57,678 bases of DNA from Pseudomonas sp. QTF5 (GCF_000512695.2 NZ_AZRW02000042.1:1-57678), one strand, 5' to 3'. Positions 1 to 13,600 are shown, counted from the first letter of the stretch. Notes: generated from the sequence alone by a model not told the origin. Translations and numbers: made by a program.

Positions 1-13
1 AGATTAAATTCCG

Positions 14-48
14 AAACCCCTATCTGCGTATGCAGGTAGGGGTTTTGT
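14..48 (+). terminator. Intrinsic terminator, probably of an upstream rRNA operon
   Basis: Bases 14-27 pair with 32-45 around a GTAT loop, and the 3' arm runs into a T-rich tract (43-50). The first bases of the window resemble the tail of Pseudomonas 5S rRNA, so this is probably the end of an rrn operon lying just outside; that link is inference from memory of 5S ends. Bases 49-139 hold the birA upstream region without a clear promoter. Confidence 0.8.
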
Positions 49-139
49 TTTGTCCGCAGGAAAATCTCGCTTGTAGGGTTTCTATGCAACAGCCCGGGGC
101 ATGGCTATCATGCGGGCCTCATTGTGAGGCGAGACTTGC

Positions 140-1099
140 ATGCTGACGTTGTTAAAGCTTCTTAAGGATGGTCGATTCCATTCGGGCCAGGCCCTGGGTG
201 CTGCCTTGGGCGTCAGTCGTAGCGCTGTATGGAAGCAGCTTCAGCACTTGGAAGCTGAACTCGGTTTATCCATTCACAAAGTGCGCGGTCGCGGCTATCA
301 ACTAGCTGCGCCATTGACACTGCTTGATCCTGCGGAAATAAGCGCGCGGGCGCCTTCTTGTGAGTGGCCCATTCTAGTCTTCGACTCAATTGACTCCACC
401 AACGCTGAAGCCTTGCGCGCTATTGAGCGTGGCCAGCCTGCGCCATTTCTGGTGCTCGCTGAGCGACAAACGGCCGGTCGTGGGCGGCGTGGGCGCAAAT
501 GGGTCAGCCCGTTCGCGGAAAACATCTATTACAGTCTGGTGCTGCGTATTGATGGTGGGATGCGGCAGCTGGAAGGCTTGAGTCTTGTTGTTGGGCTTGC
601 CGTAATGCAGGCCTTGCGAGAGCTTGGTGTCTCAGGTGTGGGGTTGAAGTGGCCGAATGATGTTCTGGTGGGTCAGCAAAAGATTGCTGGAATACTGCTC
701 GAATTAGTTGGGGATCCTGCTGATGTGTGTCACGTGGTGATCGGTGTCGGAATAAATGTGAACATGCAGATGACCGATGAGGTTGATCAGCAATGGACGT
801 CCATGCGCCTCGAGTCGGGTAAGGCTGTTGATCGCAATCATCTGGTTGCGGAGTTAGGGTTGATGCTCCAGACCTATTTAAATCGCCACCAGGCCGGCGG
901 ATTTCCGGTTATCCAGGCGGAGTGGGAGCAAAATCATCTATGGCAGGGGCGGGCGGTATCGTTGATTGCCGGTGTTAGTCAGATAGATGGTGAGGTGCTG
1001 GGTATCGATGGCCAGGGTGCCTTGCGCTTGAAGGTGAATGGTGTGGAGAAGGTCTTTAGTGGTGGCGAGCTCAGTCTGAGGTTACGTGATGATTCTTGA
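140..1099 (+). CDS. birA: Bifunctional biotin-protein ligase / biotin operon repressor BirA
   Basis: BirA activates biotin to biotinyl-AMP and attaches it to the carboxyl carrier protein of acetyl-CoA carboxylase; the holo-form also represses biotin synthesis genes. At 319 aa it has the full repressor architecture. An N-terminal winged helix-turn-helix spans about residues 12-50 (SGQALGAALGVSRSAVW region). The catalytic core carries GRGRRGRKW at 113-121 and KWPND at 170-174, with the expected lysine at 181. A small SH3-like C-terminal domain runs from about 270 to 319. It overlaps the start of coaX by 11 bases, so the two cofactor genes are translationally coupled. The N-terminal DNA-binding domain argues against a monofunctional ligase. 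Confidence 0.97.
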   Translation: MLTLLKLLKDGRFHSGQALGAALGVSRSAVWKQLQHLEAELGLSIHKVRGRGYQLAAPLTLLDPAEISARAPSCEWPILVFDSIDSTNAEALRAIERGQPAPFLVLAERQTAGRGRRGRKWVSPFAENIYYSLVLRIDGGMRQLEGLSLVVGLAVMQALRELGVSGVGLKWPNDVLVGQQKIAGILLELVGDPADVCHVVIGVGINVNMQMTDEVDQQWTSMRLESGKAVDRNHLVAELGLMLQTYLNRHQAGGFPVIQAEWEQNHLWQGRAVSLIAGVSQIDGEVLGIDGQGALRLKVNGVEKVFSGGELSLRLRDDS

Positions 1100-1838
1100 G
1101 CTCGATTGTGGAAACAGTTTCATCAAGTGGCGTGTGCTCGGCGAGGATGTCAGGCGGGTGGTTGGCGAGGGGGTCGTTGATTCAGATCTCGCATTGCTGG
1201 AGAGCTTGAAAGGGCTCAAGGGGCTCGCGCTCATACACTGTCGTTTAGTCAGTGTCAGAACCGCCGAAGAAACCAGTGCGCTGATTTCTCTGCTGACCGA
1301 GGCTTTCGGCGTTTCCGTAGTGTGCGCGACACCGGCTCGGGAGGTGTCCGGGGTTCGAAATGGCTATGAGGAGTTTGAGCGGCTAGGGCTTGATCGCTGG
1401 CTTGCAATGCTCGGAGGATTTCATCTCGCTTCGGGTGCTTGTCTGGTGCTCGACTTTGGTACGGCTGTTACGGCTGACTTTATTGCAGGGGATGGTGAGC
1501 ATCTCGGAGGATTTATCTGTCCGGGGATGCCTTTGATGCGCAACCAGCTGCGTACCCATACCCGTAGAATTCGCTATGGAGATCTTGCTGCCGAGCGCGC
1601 CTTGGAGAATCTTGTTCCTGGGCGCACAACCGTCGAGGCGGTCGAGCGGGGTTGTTTGCTAATGTTGAGAGGGTTTGTCCTGACTCAGCTAGAGTTGGCG
1701 CGCAGCTACTGGGGAGAACAGTTCGCAGTCTTCCTGACTGGAGGGGATGCTGATCTGGTCTCCGAGATTGTGCCCGAGGCCAGGGTGGTTCCAGACCTGG
1801 TATTTGTAGGTTTGGCGATGGCGTGTCCCTTGTCCTGA
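1089..1838 (+). CDS. coaX: Type III pantothenate kinase CoaX
   Basis: CoaX phosphorylates pantothenate in the first step of coenzyme A synthesis and belongs to the ASKHA kinase fold, unlike E. coli CoaA. The N-terminal ELDCGNSFIKW phosphate-loop motif, a GLDRW substrate motif near residue 101 and LDFGTAVTADF near residue 122 identify the type III enzyme. The ATG at 1089 gives the usual MILELDCGNS start; a GTG at 1086 would add only one residue. The start lies inside the birA stop region, and the next gene begins 7 bases after the stop, so birA, coaX and the SPOR gene are probably one transcript. Type III enzymes are generally insensitive to CoA feedback. Confidence 0.96.
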   Translation: MILELDCGNSFIKWRVLGEDVRRVVGEGVVDSDLALLESLKGLKGLALIHCRLVSVRTAEETSALISLLTEAFGVSVVCATPAREVSGVRNGYEEFERLGLDRWLAMLGGFHLASGACLVLDFGTAVTADFIAGDGEHLGGFICPGMPLMRNQLRTHTRRIRYGDLAAERALENLVPGRTTVEAVERGCLLMLRGFVLTQLELARSYWGEQFAVFLTGGDADLVSEIVPEARVVPDLVFVGLAMACPLS

Positions 1839-1845
1839 GGTTTTT

Positions 1846-2286
1846 ATGCGTTGGTTGTTCCTGCTGTTGCTTGTTCTCAATGTGTTCTATTACATCTGGC
1901 ACCAACAAGAGGCTCCTCTGCGCGCAAAGGATGTAACCCCTTTGAGTTTGTATCGGGGTTCGCAGCAGGACATTCGCTTGTTGAGTGAAACGACTGACGC
2001 GGCTCGTGATAAAGGAAAGCCTGCCCAGGCAGACGATGGATGCCTCTATCTTGGCGGTTTTGCTCGTCAGGAAGCGGCTCAGGCGGTTGAGCGGCGATTG
2101 AGTGGCATGGAAATCAAGTTCGAGTCCTTGCTGAGGGCTCCCGCCGAGTCTGATGGTTACTGGGTGCGCATAGCCCCGGAAAGCCGGCGTTTGCTGGGTG
2201 ACTTGCAGTTGCAAAACCTTTCTAAAGAATTCAATGAGTTAAAACACAAAATAATGCCGTGCGAGGGGGTTGCACCCGCCGAATAG
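1846..2286 (+). CDS. SPOR-like membrane-anchored protein
   Basis: This 146-aa protein has one N-terminal hydrophobic segment at about residues 3-18, a short polar linker, and a C-terminal part from about residue 63 (CLYLGGFARQEAAQAVERRL) that resembles the SPOR fold. SPOR domains bind denuded septal peptidoglycan, so a periplasmic, inner-membrane-anchored protein is expected. It follows coaX by 7 bases and is the last gene of that unit. The specific role is unknown; linkage to birA-coaX is conserved in Pseudomonas. The SPOR call rests on pattern only and would need a profile search. Confidence 0.75.
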   Translation: MRWLFLLLLVLNVFYYIWHQQEAPLRAKDVTPLSLYRGSQQDIRLLSETTDAARDKGKPAQADDGCLYLGGFARQEAAQAVERRLSGMEIKFESLLRAPAESDGYWVRIAPESRRLLGDLQLQNLSKEFNELKHKIMPCEGVAPAE

Positions 2287-2388
2287 TTTGCATAGAATGG
2301 CGCCCGCTCCGCAGTGAAGACCTTTAACGGTCAACAGCGCGAAGCGAGGTCAACGCAGCTAAGCTCAGGTTTTTAATGAGAAAAATGC

Positions 2389-2416
2389 TTGACAGAAGGC
2401 TGGCATGATGTAGAAT
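2389..2416 (+). promoter_or_regulatory. Sigma-70 promoter of the tRNA-Tyr-Gly-Thr operon
   Basis: TTGACA (2389-2394) and TAGAAT (2411-2416) are separated by 16 bases, and a GC-rich discriminator follows before the tRNA-Tyr 5' end at 2430. This is close to consensus and fits a strong, growth-rate-controlled stable RNA promoter. Confidence 0.8.
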
Positions 2417-2429
2417 GCCGGCTCGCTTA

Positions 2430-2514
<85 letters not shown>

Positions 2515-2538
2515 TTTTTAGCGAGAGCTGCAAGCCTC

Positions 2539-2612
<74 letters not shown>

Positions 2613-2638
2613 AGTTTGCAGGTTTTTCAAAGTGTTGC

Positions 2639-2714
2639 GCTCTTGTAGCTCAGTTGGTAGAGCACACCCTTGGTAAGGGTGAGGTCAGCGGTTCAAATCC
2701 GCTCAAGAGCTCCA
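2639..2714 (+). tRNA. tRNA-Thr (anticodon GGT)
   Basis: The 76-nt gene begins GCTCTTG and ends CAAGAGC-TCCA. The anticodon loop TTGGTAA places GGT at 2672-2674. In P. aeruginosa and E. coli this tRNA is followed by tufB; here a terminator follows instead. Confidence 0.97.
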
Positions 2715-2720
2715 TATAAC

Positions 2721-2752
2721 AAGGCAGATATGAAAATATCTGCCTTTGTTTT
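2721..2752 (+). terminator. Intrinsic terminator after tRNA-Thr
   Basis: AAGGCAGATA (2721-2730) pairs with TATCTGCCTT (2737-2746), with T2731 and A2736 closing a GAAA tetraloop, followed by TTGTTTT. It ends the tRNA operon where tufB would otherwise be co-transcribed. Confidence 0.85.
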
Positions 2753-2838
2753 AATGGCTTGTGGTTGTTCTGTGCTGTGCGCGGGGGTGATTGTTTGCTC
2801 TGGTGTCGGTTGGGCAGTCGAGGTCATTGAGTAAGTTG

Positions 2839-2867
2839 TTGTAAAGTCTTTTTCGGATCGGCATAAT
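2839..2867 (+). promoter_or_regulatory. Promoter of tRNA-Trp-secE-nusG
   Basis: TTGTAA (2839-2844) and CATAAT (2862-2867) are 17 bases apart, and tRNA-Trp starts 20 bases after the -10 box. A separate promoter is needed because a terminator precedes it. The assignment is by motif only. Confidence 0.65.
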
Positions 2868-2887
2868 GGTCGGCCTGATTTCGTTTT

Positions 2888-2963
2888 AGGTCAGTAGCTC
2901 AATTGGCAGAGCGACGGTCTCCAAAACCGTAGGTTGGGGGTTCGATTCCCTCCTGACCTGCCA
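2888..2963 (+). tRNA. tRNA-Trp (anticodon CCA)
   Basis: This 76-nt tRNA begins AGGTCAG and ends CTGACCT-GCCA. The anticodon stem-loop ACGGT-CTCCAAA-ACCGT places CCA at 2921-2923. It lies 45 bases upstream of secE, the usual arrangement in gammaproteobacteria, and is probably processed from the secE-nusG transcript. Confidence 0.97.
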
Positions 2964-3008
2964 GATTCACCAGGTGTATCTGGCTTTCTTTTCACAGGAT
3001 CTTCATAG

Positions 3009-3377
3009 ATGACTCCTAAAGCTGAAGCTCAAGGCTCTCGCTTCGATCTGCTCAAGTGGCTAGTAGTAGTCGCTTTGGTGGTTGTTGGCGTTGTTGGCAA
3101 TCAGTATTACTCTGCTTCGCCGATCCTGTACCGTGTACTCGCTTTGCTCGTGATTGCTGCTGTAGCTGCCTTTGTAGGTCTGCAGACAATCAAGGGCAAG
3201 TCTTTCTTTGTGCTTGTCAAAGAGGCACGCACCGAGATTCGTAAAGTCGTATGGCCAACTCGCCAGGAAACCACGCAGACCACGTTGATCGTTGTGGCTG
3301 TTGTTCTGGTTATGGCGTTGCTGTTGTGGGGGCTTGATTCCCTGCTCGGCTGGCTTGTTTCTTTGATTGTCGGCTAA
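3009..3377 (+). CDS. secE: Preprotein translocase subunit SecE
   Basis: SecE clamps the two halves of SecY in the inner-membrane SecYEG channel. The 122-aa protein has three hydrophobic segments, at about residues 15-33, 40-59 and 92-119, like the three-TM form of E. coli. The conserved cytoplasmic amphipathic stretch EARTEIRKVVWPTRQE begins near residue 72. It is followed 9 bases later by nusG, the classic secE-nusG pair. SecY is encoded at 28789-30117. Confidence 0.97.
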   Translation: MTPKAEAQGSRFDLLKWLVVVALVVVGVVGNQYYSASPILYRVLALLVIAAVAAFVGLQTIKGKSFFVLVKEARTEIRKVVWPTRQETTQTTLIVVAVVLVMALLLWGLDSLLGWLVSLIVG

Positions 3378-3386
3378 GGGTGTCCC

Positions 3387-3920
3387 GTGGCTAAGCGTTG
3401 GTATGTTGTGCATGCTTACTCCGGTTACGAGAAGCATGTAATGCGCTCGCTCATTGAGCGCGTAAAGCTGGCTGGCATGGAAGATGGCTTCGGCGAGATT
3501 CTGGTCCCCACTGAAGAAGTGGTTGAAATGCGCAATGGCCAGAAGCGCAAAAGCGAGCGCAAATTCTTCCCAGGTTACGTGCTGGTGCAGATGGATATGA
3601 ACGAGGGTACTTGGCACTTGGTCAAGGATACGCCTCGGGTGATGGGTTTCATTGGCGGTACCGCCGACAAGCCAGCCCCAATTACCGATAAAGAAGCAGA
3701 AGCGATTCTGCGTCGCGTTGCTGATGGTAGCGATAAGCCGAAGCCGAAGACGTTGTTCGAGCCAGGCGAGTCGGTGCGTGTCAATGACGGGCCGTTTGCT
3801 GATTTTACTGGCACGGTTGAAGAAGTTAACTACGAGAAGAGCCGGATCCAAGTGGCGGTGCTCATTTTCGGTCGCTCTACTCCGGTAGAGCTAGAGTTCA
3901 GCCAGGTCGAAAAGGTCTAG
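3387..3920 (+). CDS. nusG: Transcription termination/antitermination factor NusG
   Basis: NusG binds the RNA polymerase clamp to suppress pausing and couples transcription to Rho or to ribosomal protein S10. The 177-aa protein has an N-terminal NGN domain (about residues 3-115, beginning KRWYVVHAYSGYE) and a C-terminal KOW domain (about 125-177, FEPGESVRVNDGPFADFTG). The start is GTG at 3387, 9 bases after the secE stop. A strong terminator lies 15 bases after the gene. S10 and the polymerase subunits are encoded further along this window. Confidence 0.98.
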   Translation: MAKRWYVVHAYSGYEKHVMRSLIERVKLAGMEDGFGEILVPTEEVVEMRNGQKRKSERKFFPGYVLVQMDMNEGTWHLVKDTPRVMGFIGGTADKPAPITDKEAEAILRRVADGSDKPKPKTLFEPGESVRVNDGPFADFTGTVEEVNYEKSRIQVAVLIFGRSTPVELEFSQVEKV

Positions 3921-3935
3921 CTGATCAAGCATCCC

Positions 3936-3965
3936 AACCCCACAGTCTTAGGCTGTGGGGTTTTG
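3936..3965 (+). terminator. Intrinsic terminator after nusG
   Basis: AACCCCACAG (3936-3945) pairs with CTGTGGGGTT (3953-3962), and TTTTG follows. It separates secE-nusG from rplKA. Confidence 0.85.
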
Positions 3966-4037
3966 TCGTCACTGGGATAAACGCGCAAGTAACCGGGGAG
4001 CCTTTCGAGGCGTTCGAACCCGTAATTGGAGTGCCTC

Positions 4038-4469
4038 ATGGCCAAGAAGATTACCGCTTACATCAAGCTGCAAGTGAAGGCCGCTCAGGCTAACCCAAGC
4101 CCACCTGTTGGTCCTGCTCTGGGTCAGCATGGCGTGAACATCATGGAATTCTGCAAGGCTTTCAATGCCCGTACTCAGGGTCTTGAGCCAGGTCTGCCGA
4201 CTCCAGTGATCATCACTGTCTACAGCGACCGTAGCTTCACTTTCGAAACCAAATCCACACCTGCTTCGGTTCTGCTGAAGAAGGCTGCTGGTCTGACTAG
4301 CGGTTCCGCTCGTCCGAATACCGTTAAGGTTGGCACCGTGACCCGTGCTCAGCTGGAAGAAATCGCGAAAACCAAAAACGCGGATCTGACTGCAGCTGAT
4401 ATGGAAGCAGCCGTGCGTACTATCGCCGGTTCTGCTCGTAGCATGGGCCTTAACGTGGAGGGTGTGTAA
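4038..4469 (+). CDS. rplK: 50S ribosomal protein L11
   Basis: L11 forms the GTPase-associated region with 23S rRNA helices 43/44 and is needed for factor binding and RelA activation. The ATG at 4038 gives a 143-aa protein starting MAKKITAYIKLQVK, the family norm; an upstream in-frame TTG at 4026 is not needed. The proline-rich N-terminal segment NPSPPVGPALGQHG, which carries the thiopeptide-binding helix, is intact. The stop overlaps the rplA start (TAATG). Confidence 0.98.
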   Translation: MAKKITAYIKLQVKAAQANPSPPVGPALGQHGVNIMEFCKAFNARTQGLEPGLPTPVIITVYSDRSFTFETKSTPASVLLKKAAGLTSGSARPNTVKVGTVTRAQLEEIAKTKNADLTAADMEAAVRTIAGSARSMGLNVEGV

Positions 4470-5164
4470 TGGCTAAGCTGACCAAGCGTCAAAAGGCTAT
4501 CGCCGGCAAAATCGAAGCAGGCAAGGCCTACAACTTTGTAGATGCTGCTGCTCTGCTGGCTGAGCTGTCGACTGTCAAGTTCAGCGAGTCGTTCGACGTT
4601 GCTGTGAACCTGGGTGTTGACCCGCGTAAATCCGACCAGGTTGTTCGTAGCGCTACCGTGCTGCCGCATGGCACTGGCAAGACTGTTCGCGTTGCTGTGT
4701 TCACCCAGGGCCCAGCTGCCGAGGCTGCTCTGGCCGCCGGCGCTGACCGTGTAGGTATGGACGACCTGGCTGCCGAAATGAAAGGCGGCGACCTGAACTA
4801 TGACGTAGTTATCGCATCCCCGGATGCCATGCGCGTTGTTGGTCAGTTGGGTCAGATCCTCGGTCCACGTGGTCTGATGCCTAACCCTAAAGTCGGCACT
4901 GTAACTCCAGACGTAGCTACTGCGGTTAAAAACGCCAAGGCTGGTCAGGTTCGTTATCGCACCGACAAAAACGGTATCATCCACACTTCCGTTGGCAAGA
5001 TCGGCTTCGACGCCGTCAAGCTGAAGGAAAACGTTGAAGCCCTGATCGCTGATCTGAAGCGTATCAAGCCAGCTTCCTCGAAAGGCATTTACGTCAAGCG
5101 CGTTACCCTGAGCACCACTATGGGCCCAGGTCTGGTCATCGACCAAAGCTCGCTCGACGCGTAA
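4469..5164 (+). CDS. rplA: 50S ribosomal protein L1
   Basis: L1 forms the mobile L1 stalk that handles E-site tRNA, and in E. coli it represses the L11-L1 messenger. At 231 aa it is full length, with the typical LPHGTGKTVRVAVF and GPRGLMPNPKVGTVTPDV stretches. Its ATG overlaps the rplK stop by one base, which supports translational coupling. A 198-base leader separates it from rplJ. Confidence 0.98.
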   Translation: MAKLTKRQKAIAGKIEAGKAYNFVDAAALLAELSTVKFSESFDVAVNLGVDPRKSDQVVRSATVLPHGTGKTVRVAVFTQGPAAEAALAAGADRVGMDDLAAEMKGGDLNYDVVIASPDAMRVVGQLGQILGPRGLMPNPKVGTVTPDVATAVKNAKAGQVRYRTDKNGIIHTSVGKIGFDAVKLKENVEALIADLKRIKPASSKGIYVKRVTLSTTMGPGLVIDQSSLDA

Positions 5165-5362
5165 GACACAGGTTGGCGCAAGCGATTGCGCCAATTGAAA
5201 GATTGGGGTCCCTGCCTGGCGGGGGCTATCCAAGACCGTAGGCGGCGCAAGTCTTAAACCACAAGCCTACGCAGATGGTGCTCCCGGTTCCTTACCGAAT
5301 CAGACACCAAAACGACATCCGGCTTCGGTTGGATGAAACGGTAACAAGCAGGAGTTAAACCC
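5165..5362 (+). ncRNA. L10 leader: autoregulatory mRNA region upstream of rplJ
   Basis: The 198-base untranslated stretch before rplJ contains GACCGTAGGCGGCGCAAGTC and the matching AAGCCTACGCAGATGGTG segment. These resemble the conserved core of the gammaproteobacterial L10 leader, where the L10(L12)4 complex binds its own mRNA and blocks rplJL translation. A smaller hairpin, TTGGCGCAAGCGATTGCGCCAA, lies at about 5172-5194. The function is inferred from resemblance and position. Confidence 0.75.
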
Positions 5363-5863
5363 GTGGCAATTAAACTCGAAGACAAGAAGGCCATCGTCGC
5401 TGAAGTCAACGAGGCTGCCAAAGTCGCTCTGTCCGCTGTCGTGGCTGATGCCCGTGGCGTAACAGTAGGCGCAATGACCGGACTCCGTAAAGAGGCTCGT
5501 GAAGCTGGCGTTTACGTACGTGTCGTACGTAACACCCTGCTCAAGCGCGCTGTTGCTGACACTGAATACAGTGTTCTCAATGACGTGTTCACCGGCCCGA
5601 CCTTGATTGCATTCTCCAAAGAACATCCGGGCGCTGCTGCTCGTATCTTCAAGGAATTCGCAAAGGGTCAGGACAAGTTCGAGATCAAGGCAGCTGCGTT
5701 CGAGGGCAAGTTCCTCGCAGCTAATCAGATCGACGTACTGGCAACCCTGCCGACCCGTGACGAAGCAATTTCTCAGCTGATGAGCGTGATTCAAGGCGCT
5801 ACCAGCAAGTTGGCTCGTACTCTGGCGGCAATTCGCGACCAGAAAGAAGCTGCTGCAGCCTAA
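5363..5863 (+). CDS. rplJ: 50S ribosomal protein L10
   Basis: L10 anchors L7/L12 dimers to the ribosome stalk and, as the L10-L12 complex, represses its own mRNA. The 166-aa protein starts at GTG 5363 after an AGGAG site. It has the N-terminal rRNA-binding domain (VVADARGVTVGAMTGLRKEA region) and a C-terminal helix with LARTLAAIRDQKE that receives L12. It lies 75 bases before rplL. Confidence 0.98.
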   Translation: MAIKLEDKKAIVAEVNEAAKVALSAVVADARGVTVGAMTGLRKEAREAGVYVRVVRNTLLKRAVADTEYSVLNDVFTGPTLIAFSKEHPGAAARIFKEFAKGQDKFEIKAAAFEGKFLAANQIDVLATLPTRDEAISQLMSVIQGATSKLARTLAAIRDQKEAAAA

Positions 5864-5938
5864 GGCTCGTCAACTTCTCGCGTTTTTTGTTTTTTTCGAT
5901 GGTCGCGTAGGCCGTCCCCAATATCAGGAATTAGATTC

Positions 5939-6304
5939 ATGTCTATCTCTCAGAACGATATCCTTGAAGCAGTTGGCAACATGTCCGTAATGGAAGTTGT
6001 TGAGCTGATCAAAGCTTTCGAAGAAAAATTCGGCGTTACCGCTGCTGCTGCATCGGCTGGTCCAGCTGCTGCTGCCGCTGTTGTTGAAGAGCAAACCGAA
6101 TTCAACGTCATGCTGCAAGAAGCTGGCGAGAAGAAAGTAAACGTGATCAAGGCAGTACGTGAACTGACCGGTCTGGGCCTGAAAGAAGCCAAGGCTGTAG
6201 TTGATGGCGCTCCTGCCATGGTTCTGGAAGCTGTTTCGAAAGACGCAGCTGACAAAGCCAAAGCAACTCTGGAAGAAGCAGGCGCTAAAGTCGAGCTGAA
6301 GTAA
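5939..6304 (+). CDS. rplL: 50S ribosomal protein L7/L12
   Basis: L7/L12 forms the flexible stalk that recruits IF2, EF-Tu and EF-G and stimulates their GTPases. The 121-aa acidic protein has the N-terminal dimerisation helices (about 1-32), an Ala-rich hinge (about 36-52), and the factor-binding C-terminal domain (about 54-121) with KAVRELTGLGLKEAKAVVD. It is followed by an attenuator and rpoB. Confidence 0.98.
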   Translation: MSISQNDILEAVGNMSVMEVVELIKAFEEKFGVTAAAASAGPAAAAAVVEEQTEFNVMLQEAGEKKVNVIKAVRELTGLGLKEAKAVVDGAPAMVLEAVSKDAADKAKATLEEAGAKVELK

Positions 6305-6350
6305 GCATCGACTTTGCACCTCCAGCCCGAGCGTTAAGCGAAAGGCTGAT

Positions 6351-6379
6351 GGCTGGTGGCTCTTGCCACCGGCCTTTTT
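6351..6379 (+). terminator. Attenuator hairpin between rplL and rpoB
   Basis: GGCTGGTGGC (6351-6360) pairs with GCCACCGGCC (6365-6374), including one G-T pair, around a TCTT loop, and TTTTT follows at once. It has the form of an intrinsic terminator. By analogy with E. coli it probably lets only part of the transcription through, keeping polymerase subunit synthesis below that of L7/L12. Bases 6380-6524 are untranslated leader for rpoB. Confidence 0.8.
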
Positions 6380-6524
6380 CCGTTATTGGCAGCCGACTGG
6401 GTCGGTGCTGGTAACGAGCTGTAACCACCCGATGCGGTGGCGCAAACCATGGGGTTTGCACGATTTTCTGGCTGCTCCCGTCGGGAGGGGCCAAACAAGC
6501 AGGTGACCAAGCTGGGGAACGCTG

Positions 6525-10598
<4,074 letters not shown>

Positions 10599-10662
10599 CA
10601 CGTGACGCGAATCGAGAGCGGGGCAGGATTGCCCGCTCTCTGCTCCGCCAGGAGGAAAGGCC

Positions 10663-13600
10663 TTGAAAGACCTACTGAATTTGCTGAAAAACCAGGGTCA
10701 AGTCGAAGAGTTCGACGCCATCCGTATCGGATTGGCATCGCCTGAGATGATCCGTTCGTGGTCGTTCGGTGAAGTTAAAAAGCCGGAAACCATCAACTAC
10801 CGTACGTTCAAACCTGAGCGTGACGGCCTGTTCTGCGCCAAGATCTTTGGCCCGGTAAAGGATTACGAGTGCCTGTGCGGTAAGTACAAGCGCTTGAAGC
10901 ACCGTGGTGTGATCTGCGAGAAGTGCGGCGTTGAAGTCGCGCTGGCAAAAGTTCGTCGTGAGCGCATGGCGCACATCGAACTGGCCTCGCCAGTTGCCCA
11001 CATCTGGTTCCTGAAATCGCTGCCGTCCCGTATCGGTTTGCTGATGGACATGACCCTGCGTGATATCGAACGCGTTCTCTACTTCGAGAGCTATGTCGTT
11101 ATCGATCCAGGCATGACCACCCTTGAAAAAGGTCAGCTGCTCAACGACGAGCAGTACTTCGAAGCGCTGGAAGAGTTCGGCGATGATTTCGATGCCCGCA
11201 TGGGTGCCGAAGCTGTCCGTGAACTGCTGCACGCTATCGACCTGGAGCACGAGATTGGCCGCCTGCGTGAAGAAATTCCGCAAACCAACTCCGAAACCAA
11301 GATCAAGAAGCTGTCCAAGCGTCTGAAGTTGATGGAAGCCTTCCAGGGTTCCGGCAACCTGCCAGAGTGGATGGTGCTGACCGTTCTGCCGGTTCTGCCG
11401 CCAGATCTGCGTCCACTGGTCCCGCTGGATGGCGGTCGCTTCGCGACTTCCGACCTCAACGATCTGTATCGTCGAGTGATCAACCGTAACAACCGCTTGA
11501 AGCGTCTGCTCGATCTGTCCGCTCCGGACATCATCGTGCGCAACGAAAAGCGTATGTTGCAGGAAGCTGTCGACGCACTGCTCGACAACGGTCGTCGTGG
11601 TCGCGCTATCACCGGTTCCAACAAGCGTCCTCTGAAATCCCTGGCTGACATGATCAAGGGTAAGCAGGGTCGTTTCCGTCAGAACTTGCTCGGTAAGCGT
11701 GTTGACTACTCCGGTCGTTCGGTAATTACCGTTGGTCCGACCCTGCGTCTGCACCAGTGCGGTCTGCCGAAGAAGATGGCCCTCGAGCTGTTCAAGCCGT
11801 TCATTTTCGGCAAGCTGGAAATGCGTGGTCTTGCTACCACCATCAAAGCTGCCAAGAAGATGGTCGAGCGCGAGCTGCCAGAGGTTTGGGACGTTCTCGC
11901 TGAAGTGATTCGCGAACACCCGGTTCTCCTCAACCGTGCACCGACCCTTCACCGTCTGGGTATCCAGGCGTTTGAACCGGTACTGATCGAAGGTAAGGCT
12001 ATCCAGCTGCACCCTCTGGTCTGTGCTGCGTACAACGCCGACTTCGACGGCGACCAAATGGCCGTGCACGTACCGCTGACACTGGAAGCCCAGTTGGAAG
12101 CGCGTGCGTTGATGATGTCGACCAACAACATTCTGTCGCCAGCCAACGGTGAGCCAATCATCGTTCCGTCGCAGGACGTTGTATTGGGTTTGTACTACAT
12201 GACTCGTGAAGCGATCAACGCCAAGGGCGAAGGTCGTGTGTTCGCGGATCTGCAGGAAGTTGACCGTGTGTTCCGTGCCGGCGAAGCCGCACTGCACGCC
12301 AAGGTCAAAGTGCGGATCAACGAAACCGTCAACGATCGTGATGGTGGCAGCGTCAAGAACACCCGTATCGTCGACACCACTGTCGGCCGTGCGCTGTTGT
12401 TCCAGGTTGTTCCACCAGGCCTGTCGTACGACGTCGTCAACCAGCCGATGAAGAAAAAGGCGATCTCCAAGCTGATCAACCAATGCTATCGCGTGGTTGG
12501 TTTGAAAGAGACCGTAATCTTCGCTGACCAGTTGATGTACACCGGTTTTGCTTATTCGACCATCTCCGGCGTTTCCATCGGTGTTAACGACTTCGTTATC
12601 CCGGACGAAAAAGCCCGCATCATCGGTGCAGCCACCGACGAAGTGAAAGAGATCGAAAGTCAGTACGCCTCCGGCCTGGTAACCCAGGGCGAGAAGTACA
12701 ACAAAGTGATCGACCTTTGGTCCAAGGCGAACGACGAAGTTTCCAAGGCGATGATGGCCAACCTCTCGAAAGAGAAAGTCATCGACCGTCATGGCGTCGA
12801 AGTCGACCAAGAGTCTTTCAACTCGATGTACATGATGGCCGACTCGGGCGCACGGGGTTCTGCTGCGCAGATCCGTCAGCTCGCCGGTATGCGTGGCCTG
12901 ATGGCCAAGCCGGACGGTTCCATCATCGAAACGCCAATTACTGCGAACTTCCGTGAAGGTTTGAGCGTACTTCAGTACTTCATCTCCACTCACGGTGCTC
13001 GTAAAGGTTTGGCGGATACCGCGTTGAAAACTGCGAACTCCGGTTACCTGACTCGTCGTCTGGTAGACGTTGCGCAGGATCTGGTTGTGACCGAGATCGA
13101 TTGCGGCACCGAGCATGGCCTGGTAATGACTCCGCACATTGAAGGCGGTGACGTTGTTGAGCCGTTGGGTGAGCGCGTATTGGGTCGTGTCATTGCCCGT
13201 GACGTGTTCAAGCCAGGTACTGAAGAAGTTATCGTTCCTGCCGGTACGCTGGTAGACGAGAAGTGGGTCGAGTTCATCGAGCTGAACAGCATCGATGAAG
13301 TGATCGTGCGTTCGCCGATCAGCTGCGAAACCCGCTACGGCATTTGCGCCAAGTGCTACGGCCGTGATCTGGCTCGTGGTCACCAGGTGAACATCGGTGA
13401 AGCGGTCGGCGTTATCGCTGCCCAGTCCATCGGTGAGCCGGGTACCCAGCTGACCATGCGTACGTTCCACATCGGTGGTGCGGCAAGCCGGACCTCCGCG
13501 GCCGACAGCGTTCAGGTGAAGAATGGCGGTACCGTCCGTCTGCATAACCTGAAGCACGTTGAGCGAGTGGATGGTTGCCTGGTTGCTGTGTCCCGTTCCG

